From the NCBI GenBank assembly GCA_027924645.1, contig BSBN01000334.1, positions 7,124,501 to 7,188,500 on the forward strand: DNA of 64,000 nt, written 5' to 3'. This DNA comes from Cunninghamia lanceolata (lineage: Eukaryota; Streptophyta; Pinopsida; Cupressales; Cupressaceae). Positions within the stretch are counted from its first letter, which is position 1. The number at the start of each line of letters is the position of its first letter. The notes below the pieces were generated by a model that did not search any database, was not told the origin of the DNA, and saw only the letters and a list, made by a program, of their open reading frames with translations. A program made the translations under genes and the position numbers. This document shows, piece after piece, positions 24,021 through 36,098 of this stretch.

Positions 24021-26770
24021 ATTACTCAGTTTCAAATTGTCATGTAAATTTTCTCAATCAACCATTTATTCCGTATCTCTAATTCTGTCAAAATGTTAAT
24101 TTATAACAACTGATATATATATATATATATATATTTCATAATTTTCTCAAATTTCGACCTATTATAATGATAATTAAATAACAATTATATATATTTATAT
24201 TCCAGTTTCACTTATTCGGTAGCAATGGTAAATATATAACAACTTAGTATATTTATATATTTATATATATATATATATATCTTTATATATATATATATTT
24301 TTATATATAGCGATATATATTCTATTTTCATAACACATTTAAGTTTCTTAAATTAACAAACAGAAATATATACATGCTAGATTTCCTCTAATCTTTTCAG
24401 ATTAACTGAAACCACTATATCTGAAGAATAAACTTAAACATTTAAAATTGTCTTTTCCTTTAGAACAATGAACCATAAAACTAACATTTCAACTAGTTAA
24501 GCAATTCCAAACTTTCAATTTCATAAACAAACTCAGATTAGGTTACAAATAAGAGATAAATTTTCTATTGAAAAAGGTATACAAAGCAACAAACTTGAAA
24601 ATTTAAGCACATTCATATTACAGATTTTAAACCATGGATACAACAACCAACTTCCCAGATATGAACTTTCTTCACCCAAACAGTATACAACTGATAACTT
24701 GAGACAACCAAGTAGAAGTCCATTAATAACAAGATCAGGGAGGTGATTTCCTTCACCCCCAGGATAACAATAAATTACAGCAATAACAAGAGAGGTGCTC
24801 TCTCTTCAACTCTTAAGAAATGAACCAGGCCTAATTCTCATGACAAAGAAGAATAACTGTTTCTTCACAAATATAACTTCTCCCAAGCCAACCAGAAGCT
24901 CCAAGGGAAAACCTGCGTATCAAAGACAAACAAAGAAGAAAACACCACTCATCTAGCTCTCCTCCCTTCCGTAGACCAGCAAGTGGGTCACCCCCGAGTT
25001 AGGGAGACCATACTCACATCTGGGTAACTCAAACACTCCACTTCATAATAGTAACAACAACAATCCCAAAGCACACAAACACCCGTGGGTCATTTACACA
25101 ACACGGAAACTCAACTACAGTGAGTTTCATAAGGGGCAGGAGAGTGGACACACTCAACTCTAGAGTGTCACCTTGACAGATAAGTTAACCAATACAATTT
25201 CTCTTGGTCTCAAACCAAGTTTGATCACAAATTCTTAAGAAATTTGTATATGACTCTCAAGTCAAAGATACAGACACAGATACATGCCCTCAAGGCTTTC
25301 AACATCCCAAAAGATGGAAACAGGTATGCACCCGAGGAGGATCTCTCCTCCCCTACCCCAAACTTGATGAGCATTTCTCCCAAGTGGGAGAAGCTCTATC
25401 AAACAACCCGACAACAAACCCCACAGAAAATAAATCTAACCACAAATTCACACACTTTACATACACATTCAGCTATACGAAACAAAGGTAAAATTCAACC
25501 AACCTTACAAAGCCTTCCTGGAATGAAGCTGTTGCAGAGCCCTCAGAGTTCTCTTCCAACCTTAGCCACCAACTCCCTCTCCCTTCTCTCTCCTACAAGC
25601 TACCTTTTCTATTTTTGGTAAGGCAAAATGAAAGTTTCCCCAAAATTCAACTAACTCCCTCTCATCCCAAAATTGGAAACAAATTACCAAATTCTTTTCA
25701 GTTTTGAGGAATGGGGAGGTGACACTTGTCACCTTCTCACTCTCCCCCAAAACCACTATTCTGCCCTGGTGGCTTATGTCACTCACCCTTCCCAAGAGTA
25801 CTCCTTATTCCTCTCCTCATGTGATTCCTCTTACGCATGGGAGAAATAAAAGGAGTTAATGGGGAAGAAGACAGGTGACCCATGCCCCTTCTTCCTTTCT
25901 TCACATCGGTGTCCCCACAGCACATGGGGGAATCTCACTATGGAAGGGGTGACTTTAAGTCAATCCTTCAATAATGGATGGCATCTCTTACCTTGGGGAA
26001 AGTAGAGGGGATGGGTTGGGTGTTGGTACAACCCATCATGTCCCCTCCTACCTCCAATTTTCGCCACTTAACTTCAGGGGGAAGTTAAGATGACTAGATG
26101 GAGGTTACTCAAGGGTTACCCATGCCAAATGGGCCCCTGGACCCATGGGGTATAACCTAGGGTCAACTTTAACCCATACAAGACACCCCTGGTCAAGGTA
26201 AAGCACAAGAAAAGGCCTCATACATTTAAATAAAATAAGGAAATTCAAATTCAAATCTCTTTACTACACAAATTATAAAATAATGTTACATGAGGGTAAC
26301 CTAACCCACTCGACCATACGAAAGACCACATTACAACATTACATCAAACACAAAGAGATCTTGGTTCCTCGTGGAACCAGATCGGCTTAACAGGGAATAA
26401 CAAATAACAAGGTGCGGAATGATCTCCGAATTCTGTGGTTCGATTAGTAATTCCTGCACACTAAATTACAAGATCAGTAACCACATAAAATCATCATAGC
26501 CGAAGCAACTTAAAAACATGCATGATCATGACATAGTACTAATTAACATAAATGAAATCATATTACAATTTTCCATCATCACCTAATTAATTTTTTTTTT
26601 TTTTCTGAAATGTAAACTTATCCAAACATCACCCAATTAGTTTTTCCGAAATCATAATAAATTTTAATAGTTTGACAATTCCGGGAACTGCTATCCCACA
26701 AATATAAAAAGTAACAATAACACTAATGTAAATAGTCATAACAACAGAAGTAAAAAGGGCGGTCCTCATA

Positions 26771-27889
26771 GGTAATACATAATGTGCCTAAAATTCCTTA
26801 ACCAAAGAATGTTAAGGAAAACAACACAACTACATCTATTACATTCTTACATTTTTATAACATGAAAAGATGAAAATTACTAACTCAATTGAAGAGTATT
26901 TTATGACTAATTCAGTGTAATTTTTGAGTTTAGTAGAATAACTTTTCCCAAAACTCAAAACATTGATTATTGTCATAATATTGGCCTGAATGAGAAGTGT
27001 ATTATTATAGATCAAATGAAAGAAAAAGTAGATAGTAGAAAAGAAAAAAAGAATCTCAAGTCAACAATGTTGTTATTATTATAACTTTCTATCTCACAAA
27101 TTGTAACTATTGGTTTCTCTCTTTGAAATTGGAATTCAAAAAATGAAATTTATTGTTTTTAAATTTTGAATAGGGGAGCTTCCAATTTGACATATTAACA
27201 TCTTGTGATGTCAATTTAGTATCCTATGGTATTAGGAGCATAAGTAATGATCTTCTTTCTCTAAGAGCAAAAGTTTAAGACAAAATTTGTCAAGAATTTG
27301 AAATTAACATTTAAAAAAAAATTTTGACTACACAACCCTTGAGAAAGTTAATTTATGTTAGATTGATGCATAAAATTATTTAATTTATTAATAATGTTTG
27401 AAAATAAGGATTCTTTAAGGAATCTTGACTATATTTCAATAGACAATAATTTAGTAGATATTTATATAAAGTATTTTTCCAATTGAATTCCCTCAAAAAA
27501 GAAAAATGCAAAAAAAAATTAACACAAGATTTACTAAAAAAAACATTTTTTAATTTAATTCACTATGATGGAAAAAAAAAATGGTAAAAAAAACTAAGGC
27601 AAGATTTATATACAATAAATCTAAAGTTTACTCAATTAAAAAAATTACATATATATATTTTTTAAATTAATAAATTCCTAGAAATATAATTTCAATTAAA
27701 ATTTTTAATTATCTAACTAAAACTATCATTACAATACCTAAAGTAGTGATACATTTTCACTCACAGTAGTTCTTGGTGTGTAGTGAATTTAAAATGTGCG
27801 TAAAAGAAAACACAAACACTCAGTCCATGTAACTCTTTCTGTTTTATTATGCAGACATTTGTTTCTGCAACAAGCATGAACATTAAGTT
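26771..27889 (+). repeat. Tandem unit Y, second part (GRAS 3' flank copy)
   Basis: Continues 11825-12207 after the chromovirus, starting with the right-hand GGTAA. It matches 31605-32291 plus 35024-35420 at roughly 95% by eye. AT-rich and non-coding. In the orientation of the GRAS gene (minus) this is the sequence downstream of its stop codon. Confidence 0.85.
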
Positions 27890-28003
27890 GATATAACTCC
27901 ATGCCAAGAGTGCAAATAATGGTGTTCCTTTCCACCTTACAATTATGGCATCTCCATTGGACTCCAGAGTATAATATTGTCTGGAAGCATATTCTCCTAA
28001 ATT
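27890..28003 (-). pseudogene. Duplicated last codons of the GRAS gene
   Basis: Read on the minus strand from about 27995 this encodes LGEYASRQYYTLE, VRWKGTPLF and LAWSYIN, the SAW-type C-terminal end of a GRAS protein, almost identical to the end of the gene at 35432. It begins abruptly at the tandem-duplication junction (27996-28004), so only about 40 codons were copied. The codon at the position of the normal stop (TGA) is TTA here. It cannot work as a gene and marks where the duplicated unit begins. Confidence 0.85.
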
Positions 28004-28064
28004 CCTAGAAAGTCATTTTCACTTTTATTATGTAATATTCAGTGTCCATAACACCTATGACATC
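28004..28064 (+). repeat. Tandem unit Y', start, ending in LINE target duplication
   Basis: 'cctagaaagtcattttcac' repeats 11825 onwards. The last 15 bases, aacacctatgacatc (28050-28064), recur at 31271-31285 with one mismatch and are the target-site duplication of the LINE. Confidence 0.85.
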
Positions 28065-28065
28065 T

Positions 28066-29292
28066 CATCACCTTGATCTCACTCCTAGGATACGGTCTGT
28101 TCAACATTTGATACAGGGGGTCAGAATTCCTCTTTTCCCTAGAGAAGATGAGCAGTATTGGTGGCCAAATAAATAGGGTCATTTTTCTGTCAAGTCTACT
28201 TACCATCTGCTGGTTCTTGAGGTGCATAGAAATGAGATTTGGAGGAAAGTTTGGAACCACAAACTTACTCCTAAAATCAACATGTTTTGGTGGGCTGTTG
28301 TTCATAACAAAATTGTAACCCAAGATAACTTATAGAGGAGGGGACTTACTCTGGTCAATAGGTGTTGTTTGTGCCTAAAAGAGGAGGAAATAGTCTCTCA
28401 TTTAATTATCCACTGTGATTTTGCTAGGGAAGTTTGGAATATGATCTTAAAGAATTTTGGCATTCAGTGGGTTTGTAATTCTGATAATAAGGAAGTCATT
28501 ACCAGTTGGTGTCCTACCTTCTCTCATCCTTGGCTTGTTGAGCTATGGAACCAAACTCTGCCCTATCTTGGTTGGACTTTATGGAAAGAACTCAATAATT
28601 GAATATTTAGGGATGCTGCTAGGGACACCTCTCAGGTTCTTCATTCCTTTACTAAGATCCTCATGGAAAGTGTGACTAATTCCCACATTAAAATTGTGGA
28701 GAAACCTCTTTCTCATGAAGAGGAGCAAATTGCGGCTAATTGGAAGATCCGAAACCAAATTCTAGCTCATAATAAGTCCAAATAGTTGCAGAGATTAAAT
28801 ACTAGATGGATTCCCCCAAGGTCACATTGGCTCAAACTAAACTTTGATGGGGCTTCTAAGGCAGATGGCAAGGCTAGTGGTGGAGGGATTATAAGGGATG
28901 ATAAAGGGTGGATTGTTGCTACTTATGCTGGTGGGAGAGGCTGTCAAAGCAACAATTATGCTGAAGCCACTGCTCTTCTATGGGGGGTGAAGTTGGCTAT
29001 TTCTCTTGGTATTAGGCAATTGTATGTTCAGGGGGATTCCAAACTGGTTATTGATGCAGTTAATAATGTGTCGACTTGTGGTTTGAAGCTGAAAGATCTT
29101 ATAGTGGATATCTAGATTCTTCTGCAGAGGATTCCCAACATGGATATATCTCATATATATAGAGAGGGTAATGCAGTTGCGGATGCCCTTGCTGACCTTG
29201 GCCAACAATTTTCAAATTGGCATTGTTGGCGTCAAGTTAATCAAATCCCTTTAATCATAAGGGACTTAATTCAAAAGGAGGTGACATGTTGA
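28066..29292 (+). pseudogene. LINE ORF2 C-terminus: zf-RVT and RNase H
   Basis: One frame from the truncation point to the TGA at 29290. About the first 120 codons are the zf-RVT zinc-binding domain of non-LTR retrotransposons: YWWPNK, GHFSVKSTYHLL, IWRKVW, then CCLCLKEEEIVSHLIIHCDF with its Cys/His ligands. After a spacer comes a plant-type RNase H with LNFDGAS (Asp), NNYAEATALLWG (Glu), VQGDSKLVI (Asp) and EGNAVADALADLG (Asp), so all four catalytic acids are present. Stops at 28174, 28333, 28600, 28783 and 29113 break it, but no frameshift does. The RT and endonuclease domains are missing through 5' truncation. Confidence 0.9.
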
Positions 29293-31067
29293 TAAGTCAG
29301 TATTCTTGGAAAGACAGCTCTCTCCGTCAGCTTTGTTGGAAGGTGCTGACATGTATCTTGAAGTACGTGATTTTTTGTACTTCTCTGCTTACTGTCACTT
29401 CTACCTTATTACTCCCTCCTGGTAAGGCGAGTTGCTTACCTATTAATTATAGAAAATGCCAAAAAATCATCATCGAGCATGGGGAGAGTAGGCATCAAGC
29501 TCGTAAGGCGGCTCTCATTAATGATAATGTGTGCAGATTTATTACCACTACCATTATCCCTGATCAAGTGGTTCATGTTACCCTGCACACTAACTCTATG
29601 AAGTTTTGGGGTTTCTGTGCTTTTGTCTGGAAGGCTACTATGGCTGGCGATACAATCCGAATGGATCCCATTTCCTGTTGTGAGTTTAAAGACAATCCTG
29701 TGGTCTGGCACTACTATAAGGAAGGTGGTATCAGCCCTTATTTGGAACATCTTAATGGTTATGATGAAAATCTATCTGAGCAATTTGCTAGGTCTTGGCA
29801 AAACCAACGTGTCACTGTGGGGGGAATTGGGTTTGAGATTTCAGAGAATGTTATTGCTATGGTGTCTGGCATGTTGACTTAGGGGACCAAACTACATAGG
29901 AAAGCTAAAGTGGTGGACCATTCTAACCAGAAGTTATTCCTTGGGGATGGTGAAGAACTTGTTCCTTATTAGGGAGGTTTTGATTGTGCTAAGCTGCCTG
30001 AGCTATGGGACAGGGTGTGTTTTCTCCTTATGAAGTACTTCACTCTAGAGGGGCACTTCACCAGGTTCTACAATTATCATCTTCCCCTTCTAAATCACTT
30101 TAGGCGTAATGCTCATATTAGTTTTCCATTTTATTTACTATCTTCCCTTGAGCATTCGGTTCTTAGGGTTAGAGCTAAATTGGCCAAGAAACCTTCCAAG
30201 AAACCCATTCCCATGCACTAGGGTCTCATCCTCTGCTTATACAATTTCCACCTAGCCTTGGAGCCGTCTCAGCCTATTCAGTCTCATAGTGGGGAAATGT
30301 CTACCAACCCAGAGGATACTACTATTTCTAAAGCATTGTGCCCTTCCCCTATTTCTCCTAAGACGAAAGGAGTTTTATTTTCTACTACTGAGGAGATTCC
30401 CCTAGCGACCACTACTAACACCCCGGTTTCTAAAGTTAGTGCGAAGAGCAAGAAGAGGAAGATAAAAGAAGTGGAAGAGGATATTGTGGGGGTTGTTGTG
30501 GGGACCCCTAAAACTCTTTCCAGTACCCCTGTGGGGCAGGGTAACAAATCTAATTTGTCTGCTAAGGATATTAAGGAGGGCTTTTCCTCAGGGGTTAGCT
30601 CGTCAGGGAGGATTGCTGGAAAACCTATGCCCAAATCTAAACTTATAGATTATTCTAAGAGTGCATTTGATGAGTCCACTCAGGGTGATGAGGCTAAGGT
30701 TATGGAAGTGCAGGAGATTTCTGAGGATGCAGATGGTAAGAATGGGAACAAATTGTTGGAGGCTACTGATGGGGCTGTTGGAGACTCTGAGGGTAATGCT
30801 GACGAAGCGGGAAAGATGTTTGTGGAGGAAGCTGCTGATGAAACGGAGATAGATGCTGGTTATAGGAATGACATTACTACCCTGAGGGGCCGTATTGAGA
30901 AGCTAGAGCTATCCTTTTCCACTATGCTCAGGCATGCTATTTTACTTAATCTTTCTGTGCTGCAGGATCTTGGGGCTACTGTTGTTGTTGACATAGATGA
31001 GGACTCTAAAAATTTGGATGATTTTATTGATTCCATGGCTAAAAGAGGAGAGATTCTTTCTCCTTAG
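29286..31067 (+). pseudogene. Unidentified third ORF of the LINE (593 codons, 3 stops)
   Basis: The ATG at 29286 overlaps the ORF2 stop codon (ATGTTGA), and the frame then stays open to the TAG at 31065 apart from TAG codons at 29880, 29970 and 30219. The N-terminal 300 residues look globular, with KFWGFCAFVWKATM, GGIGFEISENVIAMVSGML, PELWDRVCFLLMKYFTLEGH and FYNYHLPLLNHFR. That wording recalls unnamed retroelement-associated proteins of plants, but I cannot assign a family. The C-terminal 270 residues are Ser/Thr/Pro-rich, then very acidic. They hold a basic nuclear-localisation-like cluster (KSKKRKIKE) and end in a probable coiled coil (TTLRGRIEKLELSFSTML). Its place inside the target duplications shows it travels with the LINE. 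Function unknown; nucleic-acid or chromatin binding is only a guess. Confidence 0.7.
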
Positions 31068-31270
31068 TTCTAGTTTCTTTTATGCTATCACTCCTCTGCT
31101 ACTTCATATATACTGTCTTTTGGCTGCTTTTGTTGTCTATGTTGTTTATGCTGGTTAAGCGGATTATGTTGTAACTATTTTGAGGCTCTTTTGTGCTGAT
31201 GCCTCTGGGGTTTCTTTTTTCTATTTTGTAAGGGTTTGGCCCCTTGTTTTAGTCGCCTTATATTATCGAA

Positions 31271-32291
31271 AACACCTATAACATCACTAGTTCTAAAAGA
31301 AACCTTTAGAAAACAAATTCTGATATTTAGTTTTAAAAGGAAAATTATGTTTTTAAAAAAATGACTGAAATAAAACCTACAAGTAAAAATGTTTAAATCA
31401 TTTTGTTGAAATTTAATTTTAATATTTATATATAGAAATCTAACCTAACTTACCAATAAGTTAAAGTTTAACTATCAGACACAAATATGAACAATGTAAT
31501 ATTTAAGCTGAGATATGTATTCAATTAACATGATTGGTACATAAGCTGAACAAAACATATTACTAAGTAAAATGACTAGTGATGAGTAAATTGAGTATCT
31601 AGGGTAATACATAATGTGCCTAAAATTCCTTAACCAAAGGATGTTAAGGAAAACAATGCAACGACACCTATTACATTCTTACATTTTTATAACATGAAAA
31701 GATTAAAATTACTAACTCAATTGAAGAGTATTTTATGACTAATTTAGTGTAATTTTTGAGTTTAGTAGAATAACTTTTCCCAAAACTCAAAACTTTTATT
31801 ATTGTCATAAGATTGGCTATGTCTGAATGAGAAGTGTATTATTATAGATCAAATGAAAGAAAAAGTAGATAGTAGAAAAAAAAAGAATCCCAAGTCAACA
31901 ATGTTGTTATTATTATAACTTTCTATCTCACAAATTGTAACTATTGGTTTCTCTCTTTGAAATTGGAATTGGAAAAATGAAATTTATTGTTTTTAAATTT
32001 TGAATAAGGGAGCTTCCAATTTGACATATTAACATTTTGTGATGTCAATTTAGTATCCTATGGTATTAGGAGCATAAGTACTGATCTTCTTTCTCTAAGA
32101 GCAAAAGTTTAAGACAAAATTTGTCAAGAATTTGAAATTAACATTTAAAAAAAAAAATTGTCTACAAAACCCTTGAGAAGTTAATTTATGTTAGACTGAT
32201 GTGTAAAATTATTTAATTTATTAATAATGTTTGTAAATAAGGATTCTTTAAGGAATCTTGACTATCTTTCAAGAGACAATAATTTACTAGA
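31271..32291 (+). repeat. Tandem unit Y', middle part
   Basis: Starts with the right LINE target duplication and runs parallel to 11880-12207 and 26771-27450 without long gaps. AT-rich, non-coding flank of the GRAS gene. It ends in CTAGA (32287-32291), the left target duplication of the solo LTR. Confidence 0.85.
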
Positions 32292-35023
32292 TGTAACATC
32301 CCGCTACGTAAGCCTCAAAGGGTAAGAGCCAAAAGAAAACCAGATAATTTATTTTTTGACATAAGTAGACAACATACATAGATTCAGTTGCTGATTCGAT
32401 AGATTCTACAACATTCATGGCTAAGTATGGCTGAATGTACAATCTACAAGAGAGGACTAAATCACTCTCCAAAGAAACATTAACAAAACTATGTTTATTT
32501 TAAACACCAATTTAAATGTTCCTATGTCCCAAATCAAGATTATAAACATGAATTCAAAGCATCATAGTACAAGAGGATATGATACCCACACCAGAATCCA
32601 TAAATCAAATAGGAAACATCTCATTTTTTCTCATTAAATTCAATGATTACAACTTCTCTTTTAAGAGAGTATAATTATATAATTGCATATACAATTACAA
32701 TGATATATTCTAGAATATGATACAAGTACAATAACATAGTTCTGAATATGATACAAGGACTGAATTGGTACAATAACTGAATGAAGTAACAGAGAGAGAG
32801 AACATCTCCACTGGTTCTCTAAAACCTATTCACCAGTCCCCAATGGCGGTGGCAATGCCTCCCAACCATGTGGACTCATAAGAGACTACCCCACCATGCT
32901 CAGAGATAATCACAAGGCCCAAACGGATGAACAACAACAAGAGGATACAAAATGGCCAACACTCACATCAATCATAGAGTAGACACGGAGAACAATGCAT
33001 ATAGCCAAAGTCATAACACAGGTGTACTCATCCAAGTTATAAGTTAGGTACTACTGACGACTTCGAAGGTGCTAGATACTAGAGTGTAATCAGATAGAGT
33101 GTCATCATGTGTGCTCGAAGGGAGGGCACCACACAAAACCAAGTACTCCTCTCATGCAGATGAGGAGACTCAATCATGTCCAAATCCACGCCCCGCAGAT
33201 GGATAACTCGACGCCCTGTAGATAGATAGGCCTTCTCGTTGCATCCTTACCCTTTACAAGTGCTCAAGGCCATGCACGAGAACTAATTATCTTATTAATA
33301 TTTTTACCCCAATGTTTTCATTTAGTTATCCCTTATTAATGTAACTCTGCTACTAGTTCCCCTGGCAGCCACTTGTGGGCCCCAAGCCCATAGAGAGCCA
33401 CTCCAAAAGACAACTCAAAATACCTAGACCAATCTCATCTCATTTAACCAAACAAGGTATCCCAAATTGATTGGAACACTGAAATATAATTTTGAAATTG
33501 TAAATATAATAAATGTGATCTATAGTACATAAGTTTTCAATGACAGTGTAGTTTTTAAAATAGCTCTTATCAATAAGGTTAGTTGTGTAATAACTCTAGT
33601 GACCCCCAATTTTGTCACGATTAACAAAGGAAAGCATGGATATAATAAGAAAACATGACAATTGGTCTTGCAAGTCTACTCACAGCCCTAAACTTTTCAT
33701 ATTGTCTACCATATTTAAAATAACAAAATAAAATATTAAAATGTTTACAAAAAGGAAAGCTTAATTTTCCCTCCTACAGTAGTTCCCTTAGATCCTTGGA
33801 TTGCATGACAGATTTTTTTAATAAGTGATTTTGTGACCAATTTTAATGCAAATAAGCAGATCAATATATTTTAATGCCATAGCATTCTTTCACTTAGGGT
33901 GAGTGGTTCCCAAAAGGCTGGCAATTAGGAGAACATGACCATAATGGTCAAAATAGAGGCCACCCAAGTTTCTTTTAAGAAGAGTTGAAATGAATATTAA
34001 ATCACAAACTTGAAAATCACCTGTGGTTTTTTAAAGACCCCTTTTTAATCTAAAGAGTAATAAAATAGATCTGTATTTTAATGATCCATTCAAGGTAAGA
34101 GGCAATGTAAATATCTTGCATTTAAATAAGTTTTGGCATATACTTCCAAATGTAGAAATGGAGTTTCAATTTTTCTGTGCATAAAGAAATTGCAAGAAAC
34201 AGGTTTTAGTTTATAACAAAAGGGTTTCATAGAGTTTAGATGTCTTCACTCTCTAACATGGCGTCTTAATTTTTCCATGACTTCTCTCATCATATTCTCA
34301 ATAAGATCAAACTCTCATTACCCAGAATTTATAAATAGAAACCACATCATTTTCTATCTAATGAATGAGGATATAGTTCTATAGGTTAAAGAATAAATTT
34401 AAGGAAAGAGATAATGTAAATATCTTGCATTGATATAAATTTTGGCTTACTTTCCCACATAGCCATGAGGTTTCAGTTTTCTGTGGTTAATTAAATTGCA
34501 GCGAATAGATTCTAGTTTTTGTGTTGGAAAAGCAAAGAACTGAGGTAAATACCTTTACACCAAATTGCACCCCCTCTGGCTAGTTGCATTCCCTCTAGTG
34601 CACCTCTAATCTTGCAATTTGATACACTTCCTAAGTCTGTTGTCCCCTATCTTCTCTATTTTTCTTCTCTCAAACCCGAGAGACTCCTAAATCTCGTGTC
34701 TCTCAAAAGCCACCAGTCCCCTTCCCTTTTTTACCAATGGCTGCCTTCTCTCCTTCCTACATGCTCCCGTAGATATTTTCTTGTAGAATTAAATGATTGC
34801 CAACCTCCCCCAAAGCCATCGCCTCCTTCAGAGATATTTCATACTGCCATAAATATTTCACCCACTCCTTTTCCAAGAGCCACGACTCATGGCATGGTAA
34901 GAGTTAAAAAGAATAAAATAAAAAACTAACTTTCTTATCTTCCTTCCACACTACCCCTCAGAATATTTTGCAAAATTAACTCCCTTACCAACTCTCCAAG
35001 GGCCAATGGGGAGGGTTTTTACA
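32292..35023. mobile_element. Solo LTR, 2.7 kb, probably gypsy chromovirus
   Basis: TGTAACATCC...TTTTTACA flanked by CTAGA on both sides (32287-32291 and 35024-35028), with no internal coding region. That is the signature of unequal recombination between the two LTRs of one element. The TGTAACATCC edge is shared with the LTR edge at 60070, suggesting a related chromovirus, probably in minus orientation. No coding sequence is supported inside; short frames near 34612-34929 have no recognisable similarity. Confidence 0.85.
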
Positions 35024-35431
35024 CTAGATATTTATATAAAGTATTTTTCCAATTTAATTCACTCAAAAAAAAATGCAAAAAAATTAACACAAGATTTACT
35101 AACAAAAACTTTTTTCAATTTAATTCATCGTGATGGAAAAAAAACTAAGACAAGATTTATATACAATAAATTTAAAGTTTATTCAATTAATTACATATAA
35201 TTGTTTAAACAAAATTAATAAATTCCTAGAAATCTAATTTCAATTAATTTTTTTAATTATCTAACTAAAACTAGCATTACAATACCCGAAGTAGTGATAC
35301 ATTTTCACTAACAATAGTTCTTGGTGTGTAGTGAATTTAAAATGTGAGTAAAAGAAAACCCAAACACTCAGTCAATCTAACTCTTTTTGTTTTATTATGC
35401 AGACATTTATTTCCACAACAACCATGAACAT
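35024..35431 (+). repeat. Tandem unit Y', last part: 3' flank of the GRAS gene
   Basis: Matches 27440-27889. On the minus strand it begins just after the GRAS stop codon and would be its 3' UTR and downstream DNA. AATAAA-like words ('ataataaaac' at about 35390-35399 on the minus strand) are compatible with a polyadenylation signal. Confidence 0.6.
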
Positions 35432-35779
35432 TCAGTTGATACAACTCCATGCTGAGAGTACAAATAATGGTGTTCCTTTCCACCTTACAATTACGACATC
35501 TCCATCGGGCTCCAGAGTATAATATTGTCTGGAAGCATATTCTCCTAATAACAATCTAGCCTAATACATAGCTTCAAAGCTAAAGCTTTTTTCCTTGAAT
35601 CCTGCTTTTGTGAAGAAACACCACACATCAATTCTAACATGCCTAACAGTCCTCTCCTTTCCCTCATAGACTATCATATACCTTTTCTAACTTCCACTAA
35701 ATAATTCTTCATACTTCACCCTCATAATATCATTTTTGTCTGGTATGGTAACATCGAACAGATCAAACCACACCATGCA
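35432..35779 (-). pseudogene. GRAS transcription factor, C-terminal part
   Basis: Minus-strand reading from 35776 to the TGA at 35432-35434 gives the C-terminal third of a GRAS domain in one frame: VWFDLFDVTIP, MRVKYEELFSG, VYEGKERTVRHVRID, then KAGFKE, ARLLLGEYASRQYYTLEPDG and the terminal LSAWSCIN, the conserved SAW motif. Two TAG stops interrupt it, where Trp (after FSGS) and Gln (after MY) would be expected. It joins the N-terminal part at 40536 once the copia element is removed. The last 40 or so codons are duplicated at 27890-28003. GRAS proteins are plant nuclear regulators (SCARECROW, DELLA and relatives). Confidence 0.9.
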
Positions 35780-36074
35780 TGTTAAAATAAGAAAAATCAG
35801 ATTTGTCTTTGTCTGTTGGGAACGTTTCCCAAACATTTTCTGCATTTCTTTCTTTGTTTGGGAAAGTTTCCCATCTTAGTTTTTAGTTTACTTTTTCAGT
35901 AGTTGTTGTTTTCTGTATATATTTCATTTTTCTCTCAATAAAGTTTGATGAAGACATTTTGTAGCAAGCATATCATTTTTCTTCTCTGTCTCTCTGTCTG
36001 TTTTAGGTTATATTTTTTTTCTAGTTTATTTGATGTGTATTGGCATTTGTTTTTTAGTTTAATCTTTTCTAACA
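35780..36074 (+). repeat. 5' LTR of copia element 2
   Basis: 295 bp. Contains two near-palindromic words (TTGGGAACGTTTCCCAA at 35816-35832 and TTGGGAAAGTTTCCCA near 35858), an AATAAAG word near 35938 that could serve as poly(A) signal, and a terminal TAACA. Confidence 0.95.
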
Positions 36075-36076
36075 TA

Positions 36077-36089
36077 TGGTATTAGAGCC
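36077..36089 (+). promoter_or_regulatory. Primer-binding site (iMet-like), copia element 2
   Basis: TGGTATTAGAGCC, two bases after the LTR. It differs from the usual TGGTATCAGAGCC by one C-to-T change. Confidence 0.85.
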
Positions 36090-36098
36090 AGGTTCAAA

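Larger units (their letters stand above)
28065..31270 (+). mobile_element. 5'-truncated L1-like LINE with an extra 3' ORF
   Basis: 3206 bp flanked by a 15-bp duplication (aacacctatgacatc / aacacctataacatc). It starts in the middle of ORF2, just before the zinc-binding zf-RVT domain, as expected of a LINE whose reverse transcription stopped early. ORF2 ends with RNase H; a third frame (29286-31067) follows, then a T/G-rich 3' UTR of about 200 bases. There is no clear poly(A) tail. Uninterrupted versions of the target exist at 11870-11900, confirming the boundaries. Confidence 0.85.

Noticed and set aside
28039..28323. Minus-strand frame across the LINE 5' end
   Set aside because: Antisense to the well-supported zf-RVT domain and spans the insertion boundary.
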